Source of the DNA: Xiphophorus maculatus
Lineage: Eukaryota > Chordata > Actinopteri > Cyprinodontiformes > Poeciliidae
Direction of reading: 5' to 3'
Assembly: GCF_002775205.1 (NCBI RefSeq)
Contig: NC_036451.1
Coordinates: 24,148,288 to 24,212,287, forward strand
DNA: 64,000 nucleotides
A program made the translations under genes and the position numbers. Each line of letters starts with the position of its first letter. Position 1 is the first letter of the stretch. Positions 1-11,759 of this stretch are shown here, in pieces. The notes under the pieces are model-generated. The model saw nothing but the letters and a program-made list of their open reading frames with translations. It was not told the DNA's origin and made no database searches.

Positions 1-431
1 AATGGCGAATAGCAAGGGCACAGAGGTATTGTCAGGGAGCGCGACAGCTGTCGGACTGCGGTCAGAACCGTGTTTGGATGGTTCTAACGTCCCCAAGGCG
101 TTGACTGTTCATGAAGCAGAGCAGCGCTCAGAGTCACCGGTAACATCCGTCTGCTCCGGAGAGTCTATCCCACACGTAGACTCTTCAGGTCAGCAGCAGA
201 GCGAACTGCCCGAAGCGGAAATGTGTCCTTGCCCTCCGGTTTTACACAGCTCACCCAAGAGGTCCAACTGTGTGGACAAAGTGCCTGCTGCTGACAGTCC
301 TCTGGAGACGTCCCAGGAGAGCTCCATCAGCAGCGAAGGGGAGAACGACTCATCAGGAGTTTCAGCCGAAAGTGCCTCACAGGACAGGAAAGAGGAATCC
401 ACAGAGGAGGCAGACGATTACTTTAGCAAAG
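1..431 (+). CDS. nhs: NHS exon, end of the large disordered exon (partial)
   Basis: The frame has codons starting at position 2 and stays open to 460. The next exon (acceptor ACAG at 833-836) must be entered with one base already supplied. That fits a GC donor after base 431 (AAAG|GCAGGT), giving ...[14 protein letters not shown]. The nearest canonical donor is GT at 436-437 (CAG|GTTCTT), but it leaves two bases and joins out of frame to the same acceptor. The only in-frame partner for it would be an unlikely acceptor at 849. The Ser/Glu-rich peptide ending [10 protein letters not shown] is consistent with the acidic stretch before the conserved NHS tail. Confidence 0.75.
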
Positions 432-2609
432 GCAGGTTCTTCAGGCCCTTCTCACTATAAACTATTATTATCTATTCCAGATTGATACGTGGATCATTTT
501 AACAAAAATAAAAGCATAAGAATAGTACAGAAGAGAAAAACATGCAACACAGATGCTATATATTAAAATTCAAATTTGTCAGTTTTTGGGGTTTTTTTGT
601 AAAAGAAAATTATTAAAATTAATTTCCCAGTTTTTTTGCTATGCTAAGCTATTCTTTTACCTAATTATCTACACTTAAACCGTTACTCTTTATGTTTAAA
701 CATAACCTGTTAATACTGTACATATTCAATTTGACCTCAATAGCAATAAAGGAATTCCAAAAAAATAGTATTTTTGCATATTATGGACTTGTTATAATCT
801 GCTAATCACCGTATTAAAAGTACTTTTTTTTTACAGACTATACAGAAAGTGACAACTCTGCGTCGTCACAGCTCGAGGAGTCACAAAAAGAGGATGACAG
901 CGTGTTTCTGTCACCCACCAAGTCCCGCACCACTGAGGATCTGTTCGCTATGATTCACAGGTTTGGACAGACGGCCTCTCGGTCCTGGTTCACACAAAGT
1001 GTCTCATAGTTGTTTGTGGCGACGGTGGTAGGAGTCAGACCTGCAATCGGAGGGTCTGAAAAACTCAGATGTCCATCAGTCGTTACAAAGACGACTGATG
1101 GAGCTCGGCTGGTTCGATCCGCGCCACATCATGTTTTTGGCTAGCTATCATCACTGCTATATTCCGCTGATTCCATATAAAACGAGTGACGTCATGTGCA
1201 GAAGCTTCAGCTCCCCCTGCTGGAGAGCATAAAACAAACTGCTCGCTGACCATCACTATCATTAGGTTTAGTTGTCAGCATAATGCACTAAAACTTAGAT
1301 ATATGCGTGATATATAATAGAACAAGGGAAAAAAGGGTGCTTTGCTTCTAATTCACTAGCAAGGACCACGCCACAACAGTTTAAATATTCATTGTAGGAA
1401 GGGGTGAAGAAGACAGGATGTAGAGATGAATGAGTTTGGCCTGGTCATCTGGGGATGGGAGATGAAGACTCGGCGTGGGGTGTGGTCTTCGGGGAAATTT
1501 GTTCCGCTTATTTTCCCGAGCCCGCATGGACGGCAACTGCAGCAAAAAGGAGTAAAGCATGGTTATGAGATGGAAGGACAGAAAAGGGGAAGAGGTGATG
1601 GGATGAAGAGGGATGAGGTAAAAGAGGGTGGGGTTGACATAACAGACTGAGAAGGATGGGTGAGCAGAGTATAAATAGACTGCTTGTAAAATTTGAGGTG
1701 TTGCTTTGGGCGTGGCCCTGCTAACAAACTTAAGTTGGCATATTCACTTGATTTGTCAACACTATGACAAGTAGGTGACAAGGTCAGCAAAAAGTTTTAA
1801 TGAAAAGAAAAAAACGATAGTATCTATATCTCCAGGTTTCATTTTGTTAACAAAACTGACTGACTATGGATGACATATAAAAGAACAGCCTTTTTCCCCT
1901 CCAGCATTAAATTTCCAGATGTAAACAATAACATCCAGCATGTGTATACAGCTCTGATTTCATGTCAATTCGTTTCACCCGTAGATCCAAAAGGAAAGTG
2001 TTGGGGAGGAAGGACTCCACTGAGCTGGCTGCAAGGACCCGCCTCAGCGCCTCATCGGGCAACACCCCACCGCCCAGCAGCACCGTCACCTCCCCGGTCC
2101 CTGCGGCGTCCCCCTCTTCCCCCTCCCCCGCTGTGACCCCGCCCGCCCCACACAGAGTCTCGGGGCCCATCTACAGGAACGCGAAGAAGTCCAGCACCTC
2201 CAACGAGGAGTTCAAGCAGCTGCTGCTTAAAAAGGGGAGCCGCTCGGACTCCAGCTACCGCATGTCGGCTGCTGAGATCCTGAAGAGCCCCGTCGCTCCG
2301 AAGTCGCCTGGAGACTTTCTGACCGAGTCACCCAGACAGTCGGAGGAGGCCCCCTCCCCACTGCAGCAACTCCTGTTGGACCAAGAGCAGCTGTCCAGCC
2401 CATACCCCAAAGCCAACGGCGAGAGCTTCTCCCCGAGACCCTTCCTCTCGTCTGCCGCTTCCAGGCAGGGCCGCTCGAGGATCCCGCCGCCCGCCAGCAG
2501 CAGCCGCTACAGCGTGCGCAGCAGGCTGTACTCCACGCCCATGCAGGCCATCTCCGAGGGCGAGACGGAGAACTCGGACGGAAGCCCTCACGATGACCGC
2601 TCCACGTAG
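1..2609 (+). CDS. nhs: NHS actin remodelling regulator (Nance-Horan syndrome protein), 3' part, three exons
   Basis: NHS-family proteins carry an N-terminal WAVE-homology domain and control actin remodelling, lamellipodia and cell junctions; only the C-terminal part is in this window. Exons assembled here: 1-431, 837-960 and 1985-2609, ending at TAG 2607-2609. The joined C-terminus reads through conserved family blocks that I recognise: [64 protein letters not shown] and [19 protein letters not shown]. The last blocks match NHS better than NHSL1, whose tail diverges after the SSRYS block; NHSL2 cannot be fully excluded. The upstream portion is Ser/Glu-rich and low in complexity, as expected for the large disordered exon. 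The 5' end lies outside the window. The first intron needs a GC donor to stay in frame (see that exon). Confidence 0.88.
837..960 (+). CDS. nhs: NHS penultimate coding exon
   Basis: A T-rich tract and ACAG precede the exon, and CACAG|GTTTGG ends it at 960. It encodes [15 protein letters not shown], then [18 protein letters not shown] and AMIHR. The motif [17 protein letters not shown] is shared by NHS, NHSL1 and NHSL2. It enters with two bases of a codon and leaves with two, and the last exon supplies the final base of Arg. Confidence 0.88.
1072..1102. repeat. Hairpin in NHS last intron, 12-bp arms, 7-base loop
   Basis: The arm TCCATCAGTCGT (1072-1083) is exactly complementary to 1091-1102. 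The 20 bases at 1083-1102 recur exactly at 2643-2662 in the NHS 3' UTR. Confidence 0.88.
1985..2609 (+). CDS. nhs: NHS last coding exon
   Basis: The acceptor is TTTCACCCGTAG at the end of a pyrimidine-containing tract. The first base completes the Arg of IHR and the frame continues [11 protein letters not shown]. The exon is Pro/Ser-rich, holds the [11 protein letters not shown] and [15 protein letters not shown] blocks, and ends [11 protein letters not shown]-stop. Base composition is distinctly GC-rich against the flanking introns, as expected of a constrained exon. Confidence 0.92.
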
Positions 2610-5280
2610 GACACGGAGCACAGCAGAGATAAATCTATATGTTTACAAAGACGACTGATGGACCACGATGAAATATAATATATAAATATATCAAATATGC
2701 AGAAGGCAGGGGAGCAGATTAAATCATTTTAAAAGTAAAAAAAAATTAAAAAATCAATCAGATTCCTAGCAATTTTTTGGGATGAATTTTTAAATATTTT
2801 TCTTTTTTGTATTTCAGTCCACAAAATGTACCACAAACTATTCTTAAAATAAATCCCTGTTATTACAAAATGCCTTTGTAAAAAAAACAAAAAAACAAAA
2901 ATAGAAACATCCGAAACCCAAATATTCATCCTGCCCAATTTAACTCTTACAGTTCACCGATTGAAATTGTTTCCAGTTTTGGTAAACCGTGCCAACACAG
3001 ACTGTTTTTCTACTGCGATTTCTATCGAATGGCTGTTTTTCAATAAAGCTAGCACAACTAGCGTGACGTAGCTCTGCGTGCCCCTTGACAGATTTTTGCA
3101 AAAAGCTGCCAACATTTCAAAGTTTGTTCTATGACTGGCAGAGGTGAAAAACTCAAAGTTAAAAACAGAGCAACTTAGATCCCGTTTAGCCTTCTTGCTA
3201 TCTGCTGAAAGTCTCAGCCTGATTCTACAGCAGACACGTCTCAACATTAAATAGCTCCCCACATCTCAGTGATCCATCTGATTTCCCCAATAATGTGTTT
3301 TAACAGCTAATGTTGAGCCTTCTTCCTACAGTAACAACTTCCACACCGAAGAGTTGTTGTCAGCGGGACGTGTCAGGGCTTACGTTTGATCATCGACTAT
3401 TTCTAGTTTTAAAGAGATATTTTGTTTGGTTATTTGAAGACGGATAAACCCAACGTCTCGTGACAGCACATTAGCTTCGTCTTCTGTTGTCAGATTTAAA
3501 AAGAAAAAAAAAAACATAATAGTTGACCTTCATTTTGTATCCTATAGATGCAGATTTTTACCTTTTATGTATTCTGTGAATACCTATGCAAGAAAAGACA
3601 CGAAACTTGTACATTTCCTCAAGCCACTTTAACTTTCCCGCCAATCAGCACGTCACAACTAGCTTCAGAGAAATTATCCCTCCGTCTTTCCATTCATATT
3701 GTTTGCAACAGCAGTTAGAATACTTTAACTCCTAACAAGGACATGTATAATGAAGGGCAGCTACTTGTTACAATATTTCAGAGTCATCATAGAGAGTTAC
3801 CAGTGATAGACGGCGGAACGGTCTAAACCGAACACCAAGCCGACGATCTCTGGAGACGGGAAAGACGCAGGTGTTATCACGGGACACGAAAAAGTGCTCA
3901 AAAAGCCGGAGGCGGTGGAAACGCAGCGTGGAAAGATACAACGAGAAGGTCATGTGTTTAAAGAACAGTGGTTGTTTGTGGCTGGAGATGTGGCTTGTTT
4001 TTGAATAGTCGAAAGAGGCGATGGGAAAGTGCTCAGTAGGATCGAATATGCCTTACTGTACTCGACAGGAAACAATACGTGACAAAACGTTTTCCCGGGG
4101 GAGGATGTAAAATGTGGGGCCGGGTTATCAAGAAGGGAAAGAATCTGTTGGATTCTGGGGCATTTGCTGCTGTCGTGTGCCAAATGTTTCTTGATGACTC
4201 CATACGCCCATAAAATATTTTCTATGTTGTTAACTTAAACTTTTTTTTTTTATCAGTCGGATGGCCCCTGTTTAGTTTTTTTTTTTTTTTCTTTTAACAA
4301 ACTAAAAGTGACATTTTAACAATGAATTGCTGGAAATTTTAAAAACGTATTCAAATACCTACTTTCATTTTGAAAGACACATTTTAGTTTTCTGATTTCC
4401 AGGTATCGTGTTTTGATATATTATAATATGAACAATAGATGTTTCAAAGAGCTATTTCAAAGCGCTATAAGCTATGCCCAACCAGTATGCAAAGCTGACC
4501 GAATCGGTGTCAGTGCAGGTAGATTTTTGGCCTTAATGACACTCCGTACACGCAGCCACAGGGAACTCGGTGAGATTAGCCTCTTAACTTTCATTCCACC
4601 TATCCCTCTGACCCCCTTTTTTGCACTGACGAAGAGATGTTTGTGAGGTTTCATTTGTCCCTTGCTGCGTGCCGTACCTGGAGACATTTATCGACCCTTC
4701 CACTCAGCTGTATAAATAACTCTTCCTGGATAATTTTGTCGTGATGTAAGAGTGGAGTTGTGTAGATGCTTCTGCCAAAGGCTGCAGGACATGTTACAGG
4801 ACCTGTTTGGAGCATTGGACTGTGCTTTTCTCTTGTTACTTGACTGAAATGTTCTTGAAATCACAAAACAGTACTAAAAAAAAAAACAGAGTCACAGCTT
4901 ATGGTACTAGATGCATTAAAAAGAAAAACTGGACATGAAATGAACCTATACAAACAGTACTGTATGTATTTTTTCTTTCTTTCTTCCTTTCTTTCTTTTT
5001 TGTGTACAAAACTGTAAATACATGAACTGTTCAGAACGATCACAAAGGTTATCTAATTGTCTCTAATGTAAAAAATAATAATAATAATGTTTTCAGAGTT
5101 TACATTGATTTCAGACCTTTGTATATTTTTGAGTTGTGGAACACTTTGTCTTGTATTTATTTTTTAGTAAGCATTGTGGGCATCCCATAGAAAATCTTTA
5201 TCTACTGCTGAAGCACAACAAGCTGCTTAGCAAAAATGTGTATGAACAGACAAATAAATGTGACTGCTTTAAAAATACAA
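2610..5280 (+). other. nhs: Probable NHS 3' UTR
   Basis: This is AT-rich sequence without a supportable gene after the NHS stop. AATAAA hexamers occur at about 3042 and at 5253-5258. The latter sits just before a GT-rich stretch, a typical polyadenylation layout, so I place the likely transcript end near 5280. The length (about 2.7 kb) would be reasonable for NHS, whose 3' UTR is long in mammals. No cDNA evidence is available. Confidence 0.45.
5253..5258 (+). promoter_or_regulatory. nhs: Candidate NHS polyadenylation signal AATAAA
   Basis: A perfect AATAAA is followed about 30 bases later by a GT-rich run (5287 onward), which could serve as the downstream element. The assignment to NHS comes from position only. 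Confidence 0.4.
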
Positions 5281-5286
5281 CTTTGA

Positions 5287-5308
5287 GTGTGTGTGTGTGT
5301 GTGTGTGG
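5287..5308. repeat. (GT)n microsatellite
   Basis: An uninterrupted run of about eleven GT dinucleotides lies immediately after the presumed NHS polyadenylation site. Confidence 0.85.
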
Positions 5309-7257
5309 TCAATTCCAAACAGCGGGAGGTTAGCTCGCCCTGTTGCTAATTATTACCAACATTTTGCCATTTCATCCCTTCCTTCTGTTATTTTGCTAAC
5401 ATGCAACAAAAATATGTTGTTTTTATAAAACATATTTGTTAAAACTGTCACCTTGTGACAATATAAAATGCGACAGATAATCTGTGAAAAGACCGCTCGG
5501 TTCCAGGTCATCCGAAATGACGTGGAACAGTCATTTCCACGTCAAAAACAACCAATCAGAGGCAGGGGGCGGGTCTTACCACTGCCAATCAAACATTACT
5601 CTGTGGTAATGGCGGAGAGGAAACAAAAATGATAAATTGGGCCCAAACCTGTGGTCAACATAACAAAGTACAACTCAGGTAGTAACACAACAAACTGAAG
5701 CACAAACTGGCCTAACAAACAAGACATGAGGGGAACTTAAATAGTGGCTGATCAGACCATTAACACACACTAGGGGGTAATTGAACATACAAGAACTTAA
5801 ACAAATACTGGTCAGTACATTACTAAATCTGTAAATTAAATAAATATCAGAATTGAACTAACTTTCAAAAAGAAGAAACATTAAAGAAATGGTAGAATTA
5901 AACTACAGACCAAACTTCCCCTGGTGAACAAATGGAACGGCCCGCTGAGGAAGTTTGACAGCCATGTATGGAAATCAATCACCTGGAGCTCATCTGCATG
6001 ATTGTCAGCAACAGGTCCAGAGGAAACTGGCAACTCAAAAGAAATAAATTAATCTGCTGCATTCAACAAAAACACAAAGAATGTTTTTTGCATATTTAGA
6101 TATTTTCTTAGCAATAAGGTTTTTATTTTAGTATGTTTTTTTGTAGAAAAGCGCCACCTAAAGGACGTAATTGAAAATACATAGAAAGTGCTGTGTCAGT
6201 TCAGAAAGAAATTTGGACGTGGTGTGGTCAACAAAGCTCTACACAGTTTTTAAAATGTGGAGTGCTGTGCAAGATTGAAGAAATCTTATGTAATGTCTGC
6301 TCGAAGAAAAGTAAAGTTTGTCGTTTTCAACAGACTTTGTGGACTAGTAAGTACTTTTTTAATGCACAAGAGCGTATCATCGGACAGAAGCGCGTCAGCT
6401 AAGAGCTAAGCTAACAAACATCAACAAAGAAAGAAAACTGAAGCTAATTGAACAATTTAGCGGCTTTACACCAGAACGAATAAGCAGCCACTACATACAC
6501 TATGGCTCCAATACAAAACTGAAATAAACTGGCAAGAAACAACCCAAATTTCAAAATGGCAATTATTAGCACATTTGTAGAAGCGTTGACAAATATTGCC
6601 GAACCAAGAATATGCTGAATGTGAAGCAACAGGTGCTTCAACGACGTGTTAGTTTAAAGAGTACACACACTCATGTGAGCAGGATTTTCCAGCTTTTAAA
6701 ATGTTCACATTTTCCCCTCCCCGCAGTTTTGTTTGCACCACCAAAACAAAACCTTGGAGGAAATGTGAATCTTGGGTCCCATAAGGATAAACTGAATCGC
6801 TTTTCACTCGAGTTGAACACTAGAGGGCGCACTTCAGATGAAACCTCTCAGCATTATTTTCCAGCTGTAATTCAATGTAAATTGATTAAGTTTTCTTTTT
6901 GCTCTCCGTTGGTTTTTTTTAACACTGAGACACGTTCCTCTCCGAAGAAGACCTGCGCTTCTTTCTGCACATGTTCCGTGTTCCTGCTGCACAGCTGGGA
7001 CAGAAAATTCATATTGTTGTTCTGGCTGATGTCAATGAGGCCTTGGGGATGGACAAAAACGCCTTGTTCACTGGGTCCTTGCATGGCAGCTGAGCTAAGT
7101 TTGAGAGCGGGGGCGGGGCGGGAACAGGCTGTAGTGGTGGAGGAATCGAAGGTTATTTCTGCCCTCATGAGGAAATCTTCATTAATATAATCTGGTTTTT
7201 GCTCAGATGTGGGACGCATTCGAACATTTGAATCTAACTGTTGGTGTCGGGACACAC

Positions 7258-7291
7258 ACGGTTAGATTGGTTGGTGCCCCAATCTAACCGT
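7258..7291. repeat. Perfect inverted repeat, 13-bp arms, 8-base loop
   Basis: The left arm ACGGTTAGATTGG (7258-7270) is exactly complementary to the right arm at 7279-7291. The spacer is TTGGTGCC. There are no U-tract or miRNA-like mismatches. Confidence 0.85.
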
Positions 7292-8639
7292 CTGGCTCGC
7301 CAGATGTGTCGGTGATAATCCAGTGTTACAATGACAGCCCGCGCGTTTTGATAGTTTTCATGTGTTTGATCGTCAAGGGAAGGGGCAGAGGGAGCTCGCC
7401 AGTCATTCCCTACATGAAGATGTAAAGAGATGTTTGGAGATGAATTGATAGGAACTCAAATTTTCATATGTCATCATTGATCGATTTTTGTCTTTGTTGT
7501 AGCAAGGCCTTTTGGCAACAATTCTGAGGCTGATGGGAAGTCTTTATGTATTTCCCTTTAAATGCTGCCACATTTCTATGGAAAATGTATTTGTTGGTGA
7601 AGCAGCTGGGCTGAAATTGTTTATGGTGTTTATAAAAAAATAATAAAAACTTACCAGATTGTCTCCTTCAATGTTAATCTGCTTCTTCTGCTTGATTGGC
7701 TTGCTTCATTACATTAGATTATTAAAATTTGAAGAAATAAGACATACAGGGGTGTCAAAAGTGTGTGAGAGAACCAGAAAAAACAGCCTGGTAGGCCCTC
7801 CTCATGCTGATCACCTTCTTGGTCACTCACTGTGGAAAAATCTGTAATATAAAGCTAAGCGATCACCGACTCCAGACTGAGTTTTCTATTCATCTTTCAG
7901 TTTGATTAACGAGCAACGTAGAACAATGGTAAACTTTATGTGAATTCTTAATCTCTGTGGGGGACAAAACATTCATTGCTACACAATGCAAATTATTGTT
8001 TTGTTTTTTAGTTATTTTTATTGTTTTTTGCAAAGTTATTAATCAAAAAGCCTAAAAAAAACCATTAGCAAATCTTAATTACTTTTTTTTGTCATTTGTG
8101 GTTTAAAGATTTGTGTCCACAAAAAAGAAAACCTTCCCTTTTTCTGCAGCAATAATAATTGTTCACTACTCAAAAACAGACATGTACATTTAAGTTGTCC
8201 ATGAAATTCCACTTTGAGAAAACATAAGGGAAGGTCGGCGGGTTGGTGTTAAATCTTGACTGTTGGAGTCAGACTGGAGATTGTGGCTGAGACAGCCTGC
8301 AGGTCACTGCACTGAATTTATCGTGTCATGAAAAAGTGTCCCACCCTCAAAAAAGAAAACGCTTTCATTATCTCAGCTCGTCATACAAACGGCGATATCA
8401 GGCAGAGATAATACGAGTATATGTAACGTCTTCCAGTTTTATTTTCTCAAGGGAAAACAATCTATCCAAACCGATTATGTGAAAAAGCAATTCCCCTCCA
8501 TACTAAATCAGGAACAAACGGCAACTAACCACATTTCTGGCTCAATTTCTTTTTTCACACACAAGCTTGATTGCTACCAGAGCCTGAAGAATGAAGACAT
8601 CTCAGGACATACATACACACTTGTCTATGGAGTGGACTG

Positions 8640-8825
8640 AAAGATCTCAACAGGCATCATCACATTGTGACCAGATCTAAAGAAATTCAAGAACAGATGA
8701 GAAACAAGCTCAATCGGTCTAGAAAGAGCCACAAAACCATTAAGGCTTTGGAACTCCCACAAAGCCAAATGAGAGTCATTATCCACATATGGAGAAAATA
8801 TGAGGAGTGGTAGGCCTACCAAATA
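8640..8825 (+). mobile_element. Tc1-like transposase remnant (N-terminal, DNA-binding part)
   Basis: The nucleotide pattern is that of the helix-turn-helix part of fish Tc1-like transposases. A frame broken by substitutions resembles the family run from the region before 'K-AISKALG' to 'VRAIIHKWRK'. Recognisable pieces are the AAGAAATTCAAGAACAGATG block and the later ATTATCCACATATGGAGAAA block. No intact frame exists. Confidence 0.6.
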
Positions 8826-9872
8826 TATTTCAAGTGCATACCAACAACTTCAATTTAACTTGTAAGGATCTGGGTTGGTGATTTTAAGATAAGAAGAAAA
8901 AAAATATTGGGCAAAAGTGCGAGAATGTCCAGTGATGTTCAGGATGTGAACTTAAGCTCAGGCTGAGCACAAAGTCCAGCCTTAAGTACCTAAAAAAATG
9001 ACAAAATTGCAGTTTTGGACTGATCTAGTCCAAGTTTAAATCTTCTTGAGGTGATCTTGTGTGACCTGAAACAATTAATTTAGGCTTGGCGAAAGTAAAG
9101 ACTCATTTCCAGTAATTGGAAAACGATTGATGATAGCTGCAGTTGCCAAGTGCGGCACGGTCACTTTTTAGATTTAAGGAGCAATTACTTCTACCCATTG
9201 GGCCAGATTGTTTCGGATTGCTTTCTCTCCTCAATAAAAGAAATAAATTGTGTGTGTGTTTAATCAAATCTTCTTTGCCTGATGATAACATTCATTTGAT
9301 CTGAAGCATTTCCCCAGGCCCCGCTTTTGGTTAAAGAAAACCTTATAACAGAAAAGAATGTGAACGACACATGCAGTGCATACCTGAGATGCGCGTCGTC
9401 AACTGAGTGATGCTGACTCCATAAAGCGATTGGGGGAAGCACACTGTAGACGTAGCCACACCATAGTCACCGTCGTGCCACCCGGGTATACCACGCGGCT
9501 CATTATAGTGTATTAAACAGCGTCCCTGCGGAACAATGAGAGGCCCCAGGGCCCCTGAGGCAGCGCCTGAGGCTGGCTGGAACCGATATGGAAACCCAGG
9601 GGATCTTGCTCACTCGGGCCGATCACCACCAGACTCACATCATCTGCTGCCAAACGCCATTCTCCTCCGCCGCTGTCATCGGCCCGTCAGACCAACACGG
9701 AGCGCAGAGAAATGAAGCGGTCACAACTAAACTGAGGCCTTTCTGCACTTTGAGCAAACATGCTGTTAGCTTTATACGCTTCAAATGTCTCTAACTAATC
9801 CGGCATGGTTTCCCTGCGGCTTGTTTTCATTAGTACACAGTGGGTTTATATATAGCTGAGTCACAACACAGA

Positions 9873-9939
9873 CTGCCGCACATATTTTCTTGTCATGTCA
9901 TGATGTCATGTCATGATGACAAGAAAATATGTGCGGCAG
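9873..9939. repeat. Perfect inverted repeat, 24-bp arms, 19-base loop
   Basis: The left arm at 9873-9896 begins CTGCCGCACATATTTTC, and its exact reverse complement is at 9916-9939. The 19-base centre is made of overlapping TCATGATG/GTCATG units, so the whole is a near-continuous palindrome of about 67 bp. Confidence 0.92.
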
Positions 9940-10659
9940 GTATTGATGCTTATTATTGGGAATACATGGTTATTAACCTCTGAATAATATGAAGTAGAAA
10001 ATGATTTATCACGCACCAATCAGGTATTATGACCAGTCAAGAGAATAAAATGATTATCACTTTATTGGGTGGGATGTGGCAGCAAGGGAGCATTTGTTTC
10101 CTCTTAGCTGATGTGTTAAAACGCAACAAAAAATGGGGAAGTAGGTAGGAAAGGGGCCAGAGTGGAAATGCTATGAATGACTGTGTCAATGCATCTCCAA
10201 AATTGGAGCTTGTCTGTTGCGTTCCTGGTCTGCAGTGGTCAATATCTCAAAAAGAAGAAATGGTGAACCGGCAACAGCTCGGCAGCTGAGGATTAACCAG
10301 TGAGGTAAACGGGGAGTGAAGGCTGGTCCAACCAACAGATGAGCCACAGCAGCTGTAGATTTTCTTATGAACTTCCACTTCCTGATAGAAAGTCCCAGAA
10401 TACACGGTGTTTCTCAGGGTGTTGTGTGCATGGCACAGACCAGTCAAAGTGAAAGTGGTTCGTCCCATTGGCTGTGGCCTCTTTCAGTTGGATAATGTGT
10501 CCTTCCACAAAGTAAAGAAGATTCAGTAGAAGTGCAACAACAAGACAAAGGTGTTGCCTTGGCCTCCTGTTTCCGAATATTTTAGATCCAACCATCATTG
10601 GATGTTGTTGACAAATGGATACCGTCTATAGAACCTTCCCTACACAGAACACCTTCAGG

Positions 10660-10701
10660 AGTCTCACGGACCTGGACTGGAGTCTCACGGACCTGGACTG
10701 G
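10660..10701. repeat. Two tandem copies of a 21-bp unit
   Basis: The unit beginning AGTCTCACGGACCTGG occurs at 10660-10680 and is repeated without change at 10681-10701. Confidence 0.9.
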
Positions 10702-11157
10702 TCAGGACTGTTGGCAGAAGCAGGGTATTGGGTAGGTGGTCACACTGTAGGCGGAGATCAGTTTAAATGGTTTGCCAGTGACCAAGTTTTATGTTTGGTT
10801 TCCTCATGATAACCCAGAACTATTCAAGTTTACATTATTGAGGGTGACAACCCTTTCAGGTAAAATACTGAGTATCCTGAAAGTTGGTGACTGGCAAAGT
10901 AGATCATATTTATACCAAGTCGGCTGCTAAAATAAATGTTGTTTGTCAAACTCCAAACCTATTTCTATGGGATGCTGCCTAGCAATAGCTTAGAAAGGAA
11001 ACAACAGTTATTTAACAGATTATGATGCGAGTAATTGGTATACCCACGGCTGCCACCCAACTCATGAAACGCCCAACATTGATGTCTCTCACTGCAAGTT
11101 TGATGTAAGTGAATGTTTTGGCAGTGAAGAAAAGAAACAGAAATTACAGAATCAGCT

Positions 11158-11194
11158 AGAATTCTGACATTTTTCCAAAAAATGTCAGAATTCT
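11158..11194. repeat. Perfect inverted repeat, 17-bp arms, 3-base loop
   Basis: The arm at 11158-11174 (AGAATTCTGACATTTTT) is the exact reverse complement of 11178-11194, with CCA between. A partial extra copy (TCTGAC) follows. Confidence 0.9.
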
Positions 11195-11759
11195 GACAAA
11201 CAGGAGATAATTCATTTTTAAAAATTTAATTCGGAGATTAAAGTCTGTTTTTTTTTTCAGTAAAAATAAACCGCTCAAGCATCGGAGTCTTGTATTTGTG
11301 TACTTTAGTTCTACTGACAGATTTTTCAGTGAGTTTATTACTGACTGTTGTTTTTTTTTTTTTTTTTCATTTGTTTGTTTTTGTTACAATAGTTTTTGTG
11401 TTTAGTTTTGCTTTTTTTTTGTTTGTTTGTAGAAAATGTTTTCTGTTGAAACCCCCAGTTTAATTAGAGGAGGTAAGGATTTTGTTTTTTGTTTGTTACT
11501 TATGTTTTAAAGGCTAAAGGTATATTTGTTGTCCACTTAAATGAAAACTGCACAAGTGTTTAAATTAACACCATTTATCATTAGGGGGGGAATAAAACGT
11601 TTACAAATGGTGAAGGAAAAGTATGCTGGAAAGGACAGCAACAAAATATTGAAGTTAGCAAAGAGTTACAGAATTGTGCCATTAGTTATTATAATTTTTT
11701 TTATTGGTTGTCGCTGTCCTCGTGTCCTTTAGGCCCTTCCTTCATTATTCTCCTCTTCT

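Larger units (their letters stand above)
5309..11759. other. Intergenic region between NHS and RAI2
   Basis: I see no exon with protein homology and no RNA gene. The longest open frame (6612-7190, 192 codons) has low-complexity, stop-flanked composition and no recognisable domain. The region holds a Tc1-like remnant (about 8640-8825), several hairpins (5518-5544, 7258-7291, 9873-9939, 11158-11194), a two-copy 21-bp tandem repeat (10660-10701) and T-rich tracts near 11350. The less AT-rich stretch at 9360-9830 could be conserved non-coding DNA, but I cannot test that. Confidence 0.6.

Noticed and set aside
436-437. Canonical GT donor for the first NHS exon as the productive site
   Set aside because: It joins out of frame to the clear acceptor at 836. 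It is kept only as a possible alternative splice site.
5518-5544. Inverted repeat TGACGTGGAA / TTCCACGTCA resembling a CRE or E-box pair
   Set aside because: Ten-base arms can arise by chance, and there is no promoter context.
6612-7190. 192-codon open frame on the plus strand
   Set aside because: No recognisable domain, homopolymer-driven composition, no splice-site or promoter support, and it overlaps another frame on the opposite strand.
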